A stretch of DNA of 64,000 bases from Bradyrhizobium sp. 132 (GTDB lineage: Bacteria > Pseudomonadota > Alphaproteobacteria > Rhizobiales > Xanthobacteraceae): the NCBI RefSeq assembly GCF_023074185.1, contig NZ_JADPKY010000131.1, positions 1 to 64,000 of the forward strand, read 5' to 3'. The notes under the pieces are model-generated. The model did not search any database, was not told the DNA's origin, and saw only the letters and a program-made list of their open reading frames with translations. Positions 51,620 to 60,690 of the stretch are shown one piece after another. A program made the translations under genes and the position numbers. The first letter of the stretch is position 1. Each line of letters opens with the position of its first letter.

Positions 51620-53932
51620 ATGAATTTCATCGACAATCCGGGGAAGCTTCGCGGCTTCGAAAAGAACATCAAGGTCGAGAAAGTCTCGCGCCGCAGCATC
51701 CTGAAAGGGCTCGGCATCACCGGCGGCTTCGTGCTCGCTGCCCCCGTGATGTCGCGCCAGGCGTTCGCCTATGAGACCGGCGCCGGCAAGATGCCGCATG
51801 GCGTCGTGGTGGACCCGCGCGTGTTCGTCGCGGTCGCGCCCGACGGCACCGTCACCATCCTCGCCCACCGCGCCGAGATGGGTACCGGCGTGCGCACCAG
51901 TCTGCCGCTGATCGTAGCGGAAGAAATGGAAGCTGACTGGTCGCGAGTCAAAGTGCAGCAGGCTCACGGCGACGAGGTCAAGTTCGGCAACCAGGACACC
52001 GACGGCTCGCGCAGCACGCGGCATTATCTGATGCCGATGCGTCAGATCGGCGCCTCCGCCCGCACCATGCTGGAACAGGCCGCGGCCAAGCGCTGGGGCG
52101 TGCCGGCGACCGAGGTCAAGGCCGTCAATCACGAGGTCGTCCACAGCGCGACGAGCCGCAAGCTCGGCTTCGGCGAGCTCGCAGCCGATGCCGCCAAGGA
52201 ATCGGTGCCGAGTATCGAAGGCCTCAAGCTGAAGGACCCCAAGGACTTCCGCTATCTCGGCAAGGGCCAGGTCGGCATCGTCGATCTCCACGACATCACC
52301 ACCGGCAAGGCGCGTTACGGCGCCGACGTGCGGCTGCCTGGCATGAAGTATGCCGTGATCGCGCGCCCGCCGGTAACAGGCGGCAAGCTGGTCTCGTTCG
52401 ATCCGGACGCGGCGCTGAAGGTCCCCGGCGTCGAGAAGGTGATGCAGGTGCGCGGTTGGCCGTGGCCGTCGAAATTCCAGCCGCTCGGCGGCGTTGCCGT
52501 GATCGCGCGCAACACCGGCGCGGCGATCAAGGGCCGCGACGCACTTAAGCTCACCTGGGACGACGGTGCCAACGGCAAATACGACTCCGTCGCCTACCGC
52601 AAGGAGCTCGAGGAAGCCTCACGCAAACCGGGCCTCGTCGTGCGCCAGGAAGGCGACGCCGATGCTGCCCTGAAGGGTGCCGACAAGATCATCGTCGGCG
52701 AATATTATCTGCCGCATCTCGCCCATGTCAGCATGGAACCGCCGGTGGCGGTCGCCGACGTCAAGGGCGACAAGGCGGAGATCTGGGCACCGGTGCAGAG
52801 CCCGGGCGGCACACGCGAGGACGTCGCCAAGACGCTCGGCATCCCCGAGGGCAATGTCACGGTCAACGTCACCCTGCTCGGCGGCGGTTTCGGCCGCAAG
52901 TCGAAATGCGACTTTGCGCTCGAGGCCGCGCTGCTGTCGAAGGAGCTCGGCGCGCCCGTGAAGGTGCAATGGACGCGCGAGGACGACGTCCGCCACGACT
53001 TCCTGCACACGGTCTCCGTGGAACGGATCGAAGCGGGCCTCGACAAGAGCGGCAAGGTGATCGCCTGGCGCCACCGCAGCGTGGCTCCCAGCATCGCCTC
53101 GACCTTCGCCGCCGGTGCAAATCACGAGGCGCCCTTCGAGCTCGGCATGGGCCTCGTCGACATGCCGTTCGAGATCGCCAACATCTCTTGCGAGAACCCG
53201 GAAGCCGCGGCGTTCACCCGCATCGGCTGGTTCCGCTCGGTCTCGAACATCCCGCGCGCCTTCGCGGTACAGTCGATGGTCGGCGAGATCGCGCATGCGA
53301 CCGGCCGCGACCAGAAGGAGACGCTGCTGGCGCTGATCGGCAGCCCGCGCATCGTCAAGCCGGCCGTGAAGGACATGTGGAACTACGGCGAGCCCTTCGA
53401 CAGCTATCCGATCGACACCGCGCGCCTGCGCAAGGTGGTCGAGCTGGTCGCCGAGAAGGGAGAATGGGGCCGCGCGGTCGCCAAGGGCCATGGCCTCGGC
53501 ATCGCCGTGCACCGCAGCTTCGTCAGCTATATCGCGACCATCGTCGAGGTCGCCGTCGACGACAAGGGCAAGCTGACGGTGCCGCGGGTCGACACCGCGA
53601 TCGATTGCGGCACCTATGTCAACCCCGAGCGCATCGCCTCGCAGATCGAGGGCGCGGCGATCATGGGGCTGAGCCTCGCCAAATACGGCGAGATCAGCTT
53701 CAAGGACGGCAAGGTGGAGCAAAAGAACTTTGACGACTTCCAGGTCCTCAGGATGGATGAATCCCCGCTGGTGACCAACGTCTACATCGTGCCGCCCGGA
53801 CCCGACACGCCACCGAGCGGAGTCGGCGAGCCCGGCGTCCCGCCGTTCGCGCCGGCGCTGATGAATGCCATCTTCGCCGCGACCGGAAAGCGCATCCGCA
53901 ACCTTCCGCTCGGCAAGCAATTGGAGGCGTGA
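51620..53932 (+). CDS. Molybdopterin-binding subunit, isoquinoline oxidoreductase (IorB)-like
   Basis: A 770-residue molybdenum hydroxylase subunit. The start at 51620 yields a Tat signal (Ser-Arg-Arg-Ser-Ile-Leu-Lys-Gly, about residues 24-31), so the enzyme is periplasmic. Molybdopterin contacts include Gly-Gly-Gly-Phe-Gly-Arg-Lys, and the catalytic Glu is expected in Gly-Val-Gly-Glu-Pro-Gly-Val-Pro-Pro near the end. No FAD subunit gene is present, the mark of the two-subunit class that passes electrons to cytochromes. Aldehyde oxidation is a reasonable guess next to the alcohol enzymes, but the substrate is unproven. Confidence 0.9.
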   Translation: MNFIDNPGKLRGFEKNIKVEKVSRRSILKGLGITGGFVLAAPVMSRQAFAYETGAGKMPHGVVVDPRVFVAVAPDGTVTILAHRAEMGTGVRTSLPLIVAEEMEADWSRVKVQQAHGDEVKFGNQDTDGSRSTRHYLMPMRQIGASARTMLEQAAAKRWGVPATEVKAVNHEVVHSATSRKLGFGELAADAAKESVPSIEGLKLKDPKDFRYLGKGQVGIVDLHDITTGKARYGADVRLPGMKYAVIARPPVTGGKLVSFDPDAALKVPGVEKVMQVRGWPWPSKFQPLGGVAVIARNTGAAIKGRDALKLTWDDGANGKYDSVAYRKELEEASRKPGLVVRQEGDADAALKGADKIIVGEYYLPHLAHVSMEPPVAVADVKGDKAEIWAPVQSPGGTREDVAKTLGIPEGNVTVNVTLLGGGFGRKSKCDFALEAALLSKELGAPVKVQWTREDDVRHDFLHTVSVERIEAGLDKSGKVIAWRHRSVAPSIASTFAAGANHEAPFELGMGLVDMPFEIANISCENPEAAAFTRIGWFRSVSNIPRAFAVQSMVGEIAHATGRDQKETLLALIGSPRIVKPAVKDMWNYGEPFDSYPIDTARLRKVVELVAEKGEWGRAVAKGHGLGIAVHRSFVSYIATIVEVAVDDKGKLTVPRVDTAIDCGTYVNPERIASQIEGAAIMGLSLAKYGEISFKDGKVEQKNFDDFQVLRMDESPLVTNVYIVPPGPDTPPSGVGEPGVPPFAPALMNAIFAATGKRIRNLPLGKQLEA

Positions 53933-53933
53933 G

Positions 53934-53981
53934 AGCTTGGTCCGGAAAAGTGGACACCGGTTTTCCGAACAGACCATGCTC
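53934..53981. repeat. Rhizobial palindromic element
   Basis: An imperfect inverted repeat around GGTCCGGAAAA ... GTTTTCCGAACAGACC, a known rhizobial intergenic form, 2 bp after the molybdenum subunit. Confidence 0.7.
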
Positions 53982-54070
53982 AATCAGGAAAGGGCGCGAT
54001 AGAAGTCTATCGCGCTCGGGAACACAAAGCGGCTTCGCGCCGTTTCCATCGATCTGACAGGAGCAGATCG

Positions 54071-54328
54071 ATGACCCAAATTTCAAAGGCGCTCGCAGTT
54101 TCGCTGTCGAGCGCCTTTCTTTTGACGACCACAGGCGTGTTCGCCCAGAACAACACGGCGCCGCCAACCACGGCCACGCGCCCCAGCACGCCGGACCAGA
54201 ACTCCCTGCCCAACGCCAATGCCCCGCCGCCCTCGACCACCCAGACCACCGGGCAGCACAATCCGGATCCCAAGGTTCAGGAAATGAACCGGAAGGAAAA
54301 GGGCAAGGTAGAGCGCGAGGGGAAGTAG
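54071..54328 (+). CDS. Small exported Pro/Thr-rich protein
   Basis: An 85-residue exported protein. The signal peptide (about residues 1-26, Val-Phe-Ala-Gln) is followed by a low-complexity mature part rich in Thr, Pro, Asn and Gln and a charged Lys/Glu tail. A GGAGCAG lies before the ATG. It resembles the protein at 63621 in style. Function is unknown. Confidence 0.7.
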   Translation: MTQISKALAVSLSSAFLLTTTGVFAQNNTAPPTTATRPSTPDQNSLPNANAPPPSTTQTTGQHNPDPKVQEMNRKEKGKVEREGK

Positions 54329-54354
54329 CGATCTGGCGTCGCGTGCGACCGCAT

Positions 54355-54395
54355 CGTCATGGCCGGGCTTGTCCAGGCTTGTCCCGGCCATGACG
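54355..54395. repeat. Bradyrhizobium palindromic repeat
   Basis: A perfect 13-bp inverted repeat, CGTCATGGCCGGG (54355-54367) and CCCGGCCATGACG (54383-54395), with a Gly-Cys-rich loop. It is a common intergenic repeat of the genus. Confidence 0.8.
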
Positions 54396-54505
54396 ACTTC
54401 GTGGCGCGGGCAGCAATCCCATCCCGTCACGCAAAATGCGGCGGACGTTGCCGTCCGCCGCATTTGCCCCCTGACACTCCGCTTCTTTCGATCCGCCAGC
54501 GGAGC

Positions 54506-56233
54506 TTACTTCTTCAGCGCGAACACCCAGATGACGCCGCCCTGCGGTACGTTGGCTTCGATACCGATATTGTTGGTCACAAGTGCATCCTGGATGCGCT
54601 GCGCATCCACGCCCCATCCCGACTGGATCGCGATGTATTGCGTGCCGTCGATCTCATAGGACACCGGCATGCCCATGATGCCGGAGTTGGTCTTCTGCTC
54701 CCACAGCAGCTCGCCACTCTTGGCGTTGAAGGCGCGGAAGTTGCGGTCGTTGGTGCCGCCCACGAAAACGAGGTCGCCTGCGGTCGCCGTCACCGATCCG
54801 AACAGCTGCGACTTGGGGAAGTTGTGTTGCCACATCTTCTTGCCCGTAACGGGATCCCAAGCCTGGAGCTCGCCGAAATGATCGGCGCCAGGCTTCGTCT
54901 TCAGGCCGATGTCCTCCGGCTTGGTGCCGAGCCAGAGTTCGCCGGGCTTGAGCGGAACCTTCTCGCCGGTGAACCCGCCACAGAAATTCTCGTTGGCGGG
55001 CACGTAGACGAGGCCGGTCTTCTGGCTGTAGGCCGCCGACGGCCAATCCTTGCCGCCCCACAGCGACGGACAGAACTCCACGCGCTTGCCGACCATCGGC
55101 TTGTGCGCGGGATCGAGGATCGGCCTGCCGCTCTCGGCATCGATGCCCTTCCAGACGTCGGTGGAGACGAACGGCCAGCCGGCGATGTAGTTGATCTTGG
55201 TCGGCGTGCGCTCGAGTATCCAGAAGATCGCATCGCGTCCCGGATGGACCAGGCTCTTGATGGTGCGGCCGTCGCGTTGCAGGTCGATCAACATCGGCGC
55301 TTCGACCTCGTCCCAATCCCAGGAATCGTTCTGGTGATACTGGTGATAGGTTTTGATCTTGCCGGTGTTCGGATCGAGCGCGAGCACCGACGAGGTATAG
55401 AGATTGTCGCCGGGATGCATCTCGCCGGGCCACGGCGCGGCGTTGCCGACGCCCCAATAGATCGTCTTGGTGTCCTTGTCGTAATTGCCGGTCATCCAGG
55501 CCGAGCCGCCGCCGTTCTTCCAGTCCTCGCCCTGCCAGGTGTCGTGGCCGGGCTCGCCTTCGCCGGGAATGGTATAGGTCCGCCACAGCTCCTTGCCGTC
55601 CTTGGCATCATAGGCGGCGACATAGCCGCGCACGCCGAACTCGCCGCCGGAGCCGCCGACGATGACCTTGCCGTCGACGATCAGCGGCATCAGGGTCATG
55701 TACTGGCCCTTCTTGTAGTCCTGCACCTTGGTGTCCCACACCACCTTGCCGGTCTTGGCATCGAGCGCGACGACATGGTCGTCGGTGGTGGCGAGATAGA
55801 GCTTGTCCTCCCAGAGGCCGACGCCGCGGCTGGTCGGATGCAACTGGAACAGATCGTCGGGGAGCTGCCGCTTGTAGCGCCAATATTCGTCGCCGGTCTT
55901 GGCGTTCAGCGCGATCACCTGCCCCATCGGGGTCGCCACGAACATCACGCCGTTGTTGACGATCGGCGGCGCCTCGTGGCCTTCGACGACGCCGGTCGCG
56001 AAGGTCCAGACCGGGGTGAGGTTCTTCACATTCGAGGTGTTGATCTGGTCGAGCGGGCTGTAGCCCTGCCCGTCATAAGTCCGCCGGTAGAGCATCCAGT
56101 TGGCGGGCTCCGGGTTTTCCAATCGCTGCGCGGTGACCGGCGCGTAGTTCTCGACCGGGCCTGATACGGCGGCGGTCGAGGCAAGACACGTGAAGGCGAC
56201 GAAGCCGGACAGTAACCATTGCTTCCTGGTCAT
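54506..56233 (-). CDS. Third PQQ-dependent dehydrogenase, lanthanide-type without vicinal disulfide
   Basis: A 575-residue periplasmic quinoprotein (signal peptide about residues 1-24). It has metal/PQQ ligands E198 and N264, catalytic D306 and D308 two residues on (Asp-Trp-Asp), so it keeps the lanthanide Asp signature. Unlike the other two enzymes, it lacks the adjacent Cys-Cys pair. The matching position reads Gln-Leu before His-Pro-Thr-Ser-Arg-Gly. It still has the Trp-docking propeller repeats. A Rieske protein gene sits 130 bp upstream on the same strand and may supply its electron acceptor. The substrate is unknown. Confidence 0.87.
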   Translation of the reverse strand: MTRKQWLLSGFVAFTCLASTAAVSGPVENYAPVTAQRLENPEPANWMLYRRTYDGQGYSPLDQINTSNVKNLTPVWTFATGVVEGHEAPPIVNNGVMFVATPMGQVIALNAKTGDEYWRYKRQLPDDLFQLHPTSRGVGLWEDKLYLATTDDHVVALDAKTGKVVWDTKVQDYKKGQYMTLMPLIVDGKVIVGGSGGEFGVRGYVAAYDAKDGKELWRTYTIPGEGEPGHDTWQGEDWKNGGGSAWMTGNYDKDTKTIYWGVGNAAPWPGEMHPGDNLYTSSVLALDPNTGKIKTYHQYHQNDSWDWDEVEAPMLIDLQRDGRTIKSLVHPGRDAIFWILERTPTKINYIAGWPFVSTDVWKGIDAESGRPILDPAHKPMVGKRVEFCPSLWGGKDWPSAAYSQKTGLVYVPANENFCGGFTGEKVPLKPGELWLGTKPEDIGLKTKPGADHFGELQAWDPVTGKKMWQHNFPKSQLFGSVTATAGDLVFVGGTNDRNFRAFNAKSGELLWEQKTNSGIMGMPVSYEIDGTQYIAIQSGWGVDAQRIQDALVTNNIGIEANVPQGGVIWVFALKK

Positions 56234-56363
56234 GGACGTTCCCCTTTTTCATCCGTTTGAATTCTTATTTTGAATTGTTGTTTTGAATTCTTGTCGTTCG
56301 TCCCGTCGTCCGCCCATCGGCGGATGCGGCCTCTCGTGACGCGGGTACGACCCGCACCGTCCA
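56234..56363. other. Short spacer between PQQ dehydrogenase and Rieske gene
   Basis: 130 bp without a gene and with several AATTC/AATTG-like runs near 56260-56295. It could hold an own promoter for the dehydrogenase. Confidence 0.4.
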
Positions 56364-57017
56364 TCATCCTGGCTGCACGCCACCTACCTTTCCCATGAAG
56401 TTCCCGGCTACGCTGAGCGAACCGTCAGCGAGCGCCAGCGGCAGCGCCGCGAGCCGTCGCGGCGCTGGCCCGAACACGACTTGCGCGCCCGCGCGAGGAT
56501 CGTATTCGGAGTTGTGGCACATGCACTTGAACACCTCCTTGTCGCCGACATCGCTCTTCACCCAGGCAGTGACGGGACAGCCGGCATGCGAGCAGATTGC
56601 CGAATAGGCGATGATGCCGTCGACGGCGCGTGCTTTCGTCTGCTCGTCGAGCTCGGCGGGATCGAGCCGGATGATCAGGATCTCGTTGAGGCGCGAAGCG
56701 CTGCGCACGACCGACGTCTTTGGGTCTTTCGGCCAGGCTTGCACCGGCGGTCCGCCGACCGACAGATCGGCCGCGGTAATGAGCTTCCCTTCCCGATCGC
56801 CTTCCGAGAAGACGAGCACATCACCCTTCTGCGGCCGCTCATCCGAGCCGGGCGGATCCTCTCCTGCTTGCACCTGCGAGGCACAGCCAAGGCAAGCAGT
56901 GGTGGCGAGCGCACCGAGCAAAAGCGTTCGCCGCGTCTGCTCGATGCCGGCGTCGACGTCAGGCTCCGCGACATTCTCGGAGGATGAGGAATGGGTGATG
57001 AACGATGCGCTGGACAT
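56364..57017 (-). CDS. Tat-exported Rieske-type 2Fe-2S protein
   Basis: A 217-residue protein with a Tat signal (Thr-Arg-Arg-Thr-Leu-Leu-Leu, about residues 28-34). The Rieske site is Cys142-Ser-His144-Ala-Gly-Cys147 and Cys165-Met-Cys167-His168: C142, H144, C165 and H168 bind the cluster, and C147 and C167 form the bc1-type disulfide. No cytochrome bc1 genes are nearby. Placed before a PQQ dehydrogenase in the same direction, it is a candidate redox partner for it. The N-terminal ~25 residues before the signal are unusually long, so the start could be internal. Confidence 0.88.
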   Translation of the reverse strand: MSSASFITHSSSSENVAEPDVDAGIEQTRRTLLLGALATTACLGCASQVQAGEDPPGSDERPQKGDVLVFSEGDREGKLITAADLSVGGPPVQAWPKDPKTSVVRSASRLNEILIIRLDPAELDEQTKARAVDGIIAYSAICSHAGCPVTAWVKSDVGDKEVFKCMCHNSEYDPRAGAQVVFGPAPRRLAALPLALADGSLSVAGNFMGKVGGVQPG

Positions 57018-57273
57018 GCAATTAGGAGGCGCTGGAACTCTGCCGAAAACAAGGCGAAGGATTGGCGCCGCAATGCATCAATATGGCTTTGCTCGCTTTG
57101 ATTGAGCAAGAATGAACGCAATCGAACGGTTTTCGCAATTTCAACGTCACATCACGCGCTTCGCATGATGATTTTGCAGACCAGCCCGATGATATCGGAA
57201 TTGGTGCGCCGCCCTACCCGTTACGCAAAGGCGAAACAAAGTCGCTGTATGTCTGCAGGCAGACCGATCGTCC
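57018..57273. other. Spacer without a gene
   Basis: 256 bp upstream of the Rieske gene and downstream of the truncated haemoglobin. No gene or motif was recognised. It is AT-richer near 57110-57200, compatible with a promoter for the Rieske operon. Confidence 0.4.
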
Positions 57274-57738
57274 TTAGGACCTGAGCACGTGACGCGGCGC
57301 GGCAATCCGACCCGCCAAGGTGGCCGACGCCATCTCAAAGCTGTCGGCGATGCGGCGCGCCTTGTCGATGAACAGCGCGGCCGCCGCGGGCGGACAGACT
57401 TCGTGCGCGGTCGGTTCGAACAAATCCAGCCAGCGGTCGAAATGATCGCCGGCCAGGCTCAGCGGCATATGCGCCCGCATCGGGGAGCCGTGGTAGCGGC
57501 CACTCATCAGAACGACCGATGACCAGAAGTCCCTGAGATTGGCGAGATGCTCGTCCCAATTCCGCACCCTCGCGAACACGGGGCCCAGCAGTGCATCCTC
57601 GCGCACGCGTCCGTAGAAGCGGGTGACGAGTTCGCCGATCATCTCTTCGGTGATCCCCGTGCGCTTGATCGCGTCCTGGGTCAGCAGGTTCCGCCGCTCG
57701 GCCGCAGCCTCGCGCTCGGCCTTCAATCGATCCGACAT
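57274..57738 (-). CDS. Group III truncated haemoglobin-like protein
   Basis: A 154-residue haem protein of the truncated globin class. Typical stretches are Thr-Arg-Phe-Tyr-Gly-Arg-Val-Arg, Pro-Val-Phe, Trp-Asp-Glu-His, Leu-Arg-Asp-Phe-Trp-Ser-Ser-Val and Arg-Tyr-His-Gly-Ser-Pro. It may bind oxygen or nitric oxide. AAAGGAC lies before the ATG at 57738. The reading frame continues upstream as part of a nonsense-like fusion with the next gene, which is not used. Position beside oxidative genes may be coincidental. Confidence 0.82.
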   Translation of the reverse strand: MSDRLKAEREAAAERRNLLTQDAIKRTGITEEMIGELVTRFYGRVREDALLGPVFARVRNWDEHLANLRDFWSSVVLMSGRYHGSPMRAHMPLSLAGDHFDRWLDLFEPTAHEVCPPAAAALFIDKARRIADSFEMASATLAGRIAAPRHVLRS

Positions 57739-57875
57739 GTCCTTTGTTATCCGTTCCGTTGTTCCCGCAGGCCGCCCGTTCGACATTGTGAGCTCAATTG
57801 CGCGCGGCGTCTTTGTCGCAGCGCAAATTGCGGGGTCTGGCGGCGAGTACCAATTGCCCGCCGCCTGCGCCATTG

Positions 57876-58727
57876 TCAGGCGCTGTAGGTGTAAAAGCCC
57901 TGTCCGGTCTTGCGGCCGAGATGGCCGGCATCGACCATTTCCTTGAGCAAGGGGGCCGGACGGTATTTGGGGTCGTTGTAGCCTTTGTAAAAGACCTCCA
58001 TCACCGACAACATGGTGTCGAGCCCGACGAGATCGGCGAGCGCCAGCGGCCCGATCGGGTGGTTGCAGCCGAGCTTCATCCCGGCATCGATCTCTTCCGC
58101 CGTCGCAATCCCTTCCTGGAGCGCGAAGATCGCTTCGTTGATCATCGGGCACAGGATGCGGTTGACGGCGAAGCCGGGGCTGTTCTTGGCGGTGATCGCC
58201 ACCTTGCCGATGCGCTTGGCGAAATCGAGCGCTTTGGCGTGGGTGTCGTCGGAGGTCTGCAAGCCGCGGATGAGCTCCAGCAGCGCCATTACCGGTACCG
58301 GATTGAAGAAGTGCATGCCAATGAAACGGTCGGGGCGGTCGGTCGCCGCGGCGAGCTTCGTGATCGAGATCGAGGAGGTGTTGGTCGCGAGCAGCGTGCG
58401 CGGCGACAGCGTCGCGCAGAGGTCCTTCAGGATCTTGACCTTGAGCTCCTCGTTCTCGGTCGCGGCCTCGATGACGAGGTCGCAATCGATGAGCTTCGCG
58501 CGGTCGGTGGTGCCGGTGATGCGCTTGAGCGTCGCGTCGCGATCGCCCGCCGACATCTTCTCCTTCTTGACCAGCCGCTCGAGGCTGCCGCCGACGGTCG
58601 AAATCCCGCGGTTCACCGCCGCATCGGAAATATCGACCATCACGACCGAAAGCCCGGCCGCGGCACAAATCTGCGCGATGCCGTTCCCCATGGTCCCTGC
58701 CCCGATAATTCCGACGGTTTGGATCAT
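57876..58727 (-). CDS. 3-hydroxybutyryl-CoA dehydrogenase
   Basis: A 283-residue NAD(P)-dependent enzyme that interconverts acetoacetyl-CoA and 3-hydroxybutyryl-CoA. It has an N-terminal Rossmann fold with Gly-Ala-Gly-Thr-Met-Gly (residues 9-14). The catalytic His is H139 in Gly-Met-His-Phe-Phe-Asn-Pro, with Glu and Asn partners nearby. The length fits the stand-alone Hbd type. The start at 58727 removes an odd leader. It may take part in polyhydroxybutyrate or butyrate metabolism. The thiolase at 9.3-10.5 kb is distant, so no shared operon is seen. Confidence 0.94.
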   Translation of the reverse strand: MIQTVGIIGAGTMGNGIAQICAAAGLSVVMVDISDAAVNRGISTVGGSLERLVKKEKMSAGDRDATLKRITGTTDRAKLIDCDLVIEAATENEELKVKILKDLCATLSPRTLLATNTSSISITKLAAATDRPDRFIGMHFFNPVPVMALLELIRGLQTSDDTHAKALDFAKRIGKVAITAKNSPGFAVNRILCPMINEAIFALQEGIATAEEIDAGMKLGCNHPIGPLALADLVGLDTMLSVMEVFYKGYNDPKYRPAPLLKEMVDAGHLGRKTGQGFYTYSA

Positions 58728-58988
58728 TGCCTCAAATCCTTCATCCTTACGGACGTGCCATACCGGCACCGCCCCATTGTTCCTGAATCAGGGTCTAGCA
58801 CCGCCACCGGGCGGGTGCGACCTGATCCTGCCCTTCCTTAAAGCATCCAACGCGGGAATAAAGCCGCCATTCGGCCGCGAAACAGCATGATTCGGCGCCT
58901 CCTGGCCTGTTAGGCCCGAGCTATCTGCGGCTTCCTCCCCCAAGAGCGCCGAGGGTCCGGGAGGACCGTGCCCGAGGCGGGGAGCGCC
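58728..58988. other. Spacer between dehydrogenase and FAD oxidase genes
   Basis: 261 bp, no gene recognised. It contains a GC-rich hairpin-prone section around 58930-58985. Confidence 0.4.
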
Positions 58989-60467
58989 TCAATCGAGACG
59001 AAGCACCTTGCCCGGATTCATGATGTTCTTGGGATCGAGCGCCCGCTTGATCATGCGCATGATGTCGAGCTCGGTCCGGGAACGATAGTACTGGAGCTCG
59101 TCGAGCTTCTCGATGCCGATGCCATGTTCCGCCGAGATCGAGCCGCCCATGGAGGTGACGAGGTCGTTGACGGCCCGTGAGATCGCCGCGGAATACTGCT
59201 TGAGCGTAGCGCGGTCCATGCCCTTCGGACCCATGAAGGAGAAGTGCAAATTGCCGTCACCGATGTGGCCGAGCGGGTAGGGGCGGATCGTCGGCAGGAT
59301 TGCGCGTACGGCCTCGAGACCGCTGTCGATGAACTCTGGAATCCTGGAGATGGCGACCGACACGTCGTAGCTCAAGCCCGGCCCTTCGGTACGAGATGCC
59401 TCGGCCACGCTCTCGCGAATGCGCCACATGTTGCGCGACTGCGTTTCGGTTTGCGCGATCACCGCATCCAGCACCCGGCCCGCCTCGAGCTGGTCGGCCA
59501 AAAACTGCTCCATCTTGTCCGACATGCCCGTGCCGCCGTCTTGCCGGGGCCGGGCCGACGACCATTCGAGAAGGAGATACCACTCGGTCTCCGCCTTGAG
59601 AGGATCCTGGGTCCCGGGAACGTGGCGCAGCACCATGTCGGTGCACGCTCGGCTGATGAGTTCGCAGGAGCCGACATTGTCATCGGAAGCGGCATGCGCC
59701 TCCGACAGGAGGTCGATGGCTGCCTTGGCATCGCGGATCGCAAGCCATGCCGTGCACACGTCTTTCGGCGCCGGCCAAAGCTTCAGCACCGCCTTGGTGA
59801 TGATACCGAGTGTCCCTTCGGCGCCCATGAACAGGTGCTTGAGGTCATAGCCGGTGTTGTCCTTCTTGAGTGCGCGCAGGCCGTCCCAGACATCGCCGTC
59901 AGCCAGCACGACCTCGAGACCCAACACCAGATTTCGCGCATTGCCATAACGCAGCACCTGCACGCCGCCGGCATTGGTGGACAGATTGCCCCCGATCATG
60001 CACGAGCCCTGAGCACCCAGGCTGAGCGGAAAGAGGCGGTCGTGGCGCGCGGCCGTGTCCTGAAGCGTCTGGAGGATGCAGCCCGCCTCCACGGTCATGG
60101 CGTAGCCGACGGGGTCGACATTCAGCACCCGGTTCATGCGACCGAGCGACAGCACGATGCCGCGGTGCATAGGCCATGGCGTGGCACCGCCCATCAGGCC
60201 GGTGTTGCCACCCTGCGGCACGATGGCAATGCCGTTGTCGTAGCAGAGCTTGACGACAGCGGAGACTTCCGCAGTGCTGGCCGGACGCACGACCGCCGCG
60301 GCCTGTCCCGCCAGTTCGCCGCGCCAGTCGGTCACGAAGGGCTGCTTGTCTTGCTCGTCCAGGATCAGGCCTTTGCCGCCCACGATTGCCCGCAAGCGGT
60401 CGAGAATAGCTGACGTCACGGGCGCGGTCGGAATCGAGGGAGCGGTGGGAAGGGCTGCACCCGGCAT
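58989..60467 (-). CDS. FAD-linked oxidase of the D-lactate/D-2-hydroxyglutarate dehydrogenase type
   Basis: A 492-residue flavoprotein. The start at 60467 follows GAGAGGAAC. The FAD-binding PCMH domain (about residues 40-220) has Gly-Gly-Asn-Thr-Gly-Leu and Gly-Gly-Asn-Leu-Ser-Thr-Asn-Ala-Gly-Gly, and the C-terminal domain carries His-Ile-Gly-Asp-Gly-Asn-Leu-His and Glu-His-Gly-Ile-Gly, which bind the 2-hydroxyacid and metal. The substrate is probably D-lactate, glycolate or D-2-hydroxyglutarate and cannot be narrowed by eye. It is divergent from the aminotransferase at 60691. Confidence 0.92.
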   Translation of the reverse strand: MPGAALPTAPSIPTAPVTSAILDRLRAIVGGKGLILDEQDKQPFVTDWRGELAGQAAAVVRPASTAEVSAVVKLCYDNGIAIVPQGGNTGLMGGATPWPMHRGIVLSLGRMNRVLNVDPVGYAMTVEAGCILQTLQDTAARHDRLFPLSLGAQGSCMIGGNLSTNAGGVQVLRYGNARNLVLGLEVVLADGDVWDGLRALKKDNTGYDLKHLFMGAEGTLGIITKAVLKLWPAPKDVCTAWLAIRDAKAAIDLLSEAHAASDDNVGSCELISRACTDMVLRHVPGTQDPLKAETEWYLLLEWSSARPRQDGGTGMSDKMEQFLADQLEAGRVLDAVIAQTETQSRNMWRIRESVAEASRTEGPGLSYDVSVAISRIPEFIDSGLEAVRAILPTIRPYPLGHIGDGNLHFSFMGPKGMDRATLKQYSAAISRAVNDLVTSMGGSISAEHGIGIEKLDELQYYRSRTELDIMRMIKRALDPKNIMNPGKVLRLD

Positions 60468-60690
60468 GTGTTCCTCTCTTTGCGGCTGTTCTGCGCCTTG
60501 GGCGCACCGGCCTTCGTTCTTGTTTTCTGTTCTGGGCGGTTTCGCGATGACCCTAGCACAGGGGTCGCGCGGGCGGGAACGCCTCCGGCCGTGAGGCTGG
60601 TGCGGATTGCCTGGAACGCCGAATGCAAGCGCACTTCCGCGGAGGTCCCGCATACCCTACTGTGCCGCGATCAAATTCGGATTGGAGATC
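60468..60690. promoter_or_regulatory. Divergent region, FAD oxidase / aminotransferase
   Basis: 223 bp between divergent starts. Promoters expected, none identified. Confidence 0.4.

Noticed and set aside
54359..56164. A 601-codon plus-strand frame opposite the third PQQ dehydrogenase
   Set aside because: Antisense shadow of a quinoprotein with the same composition as those opposite the other two.
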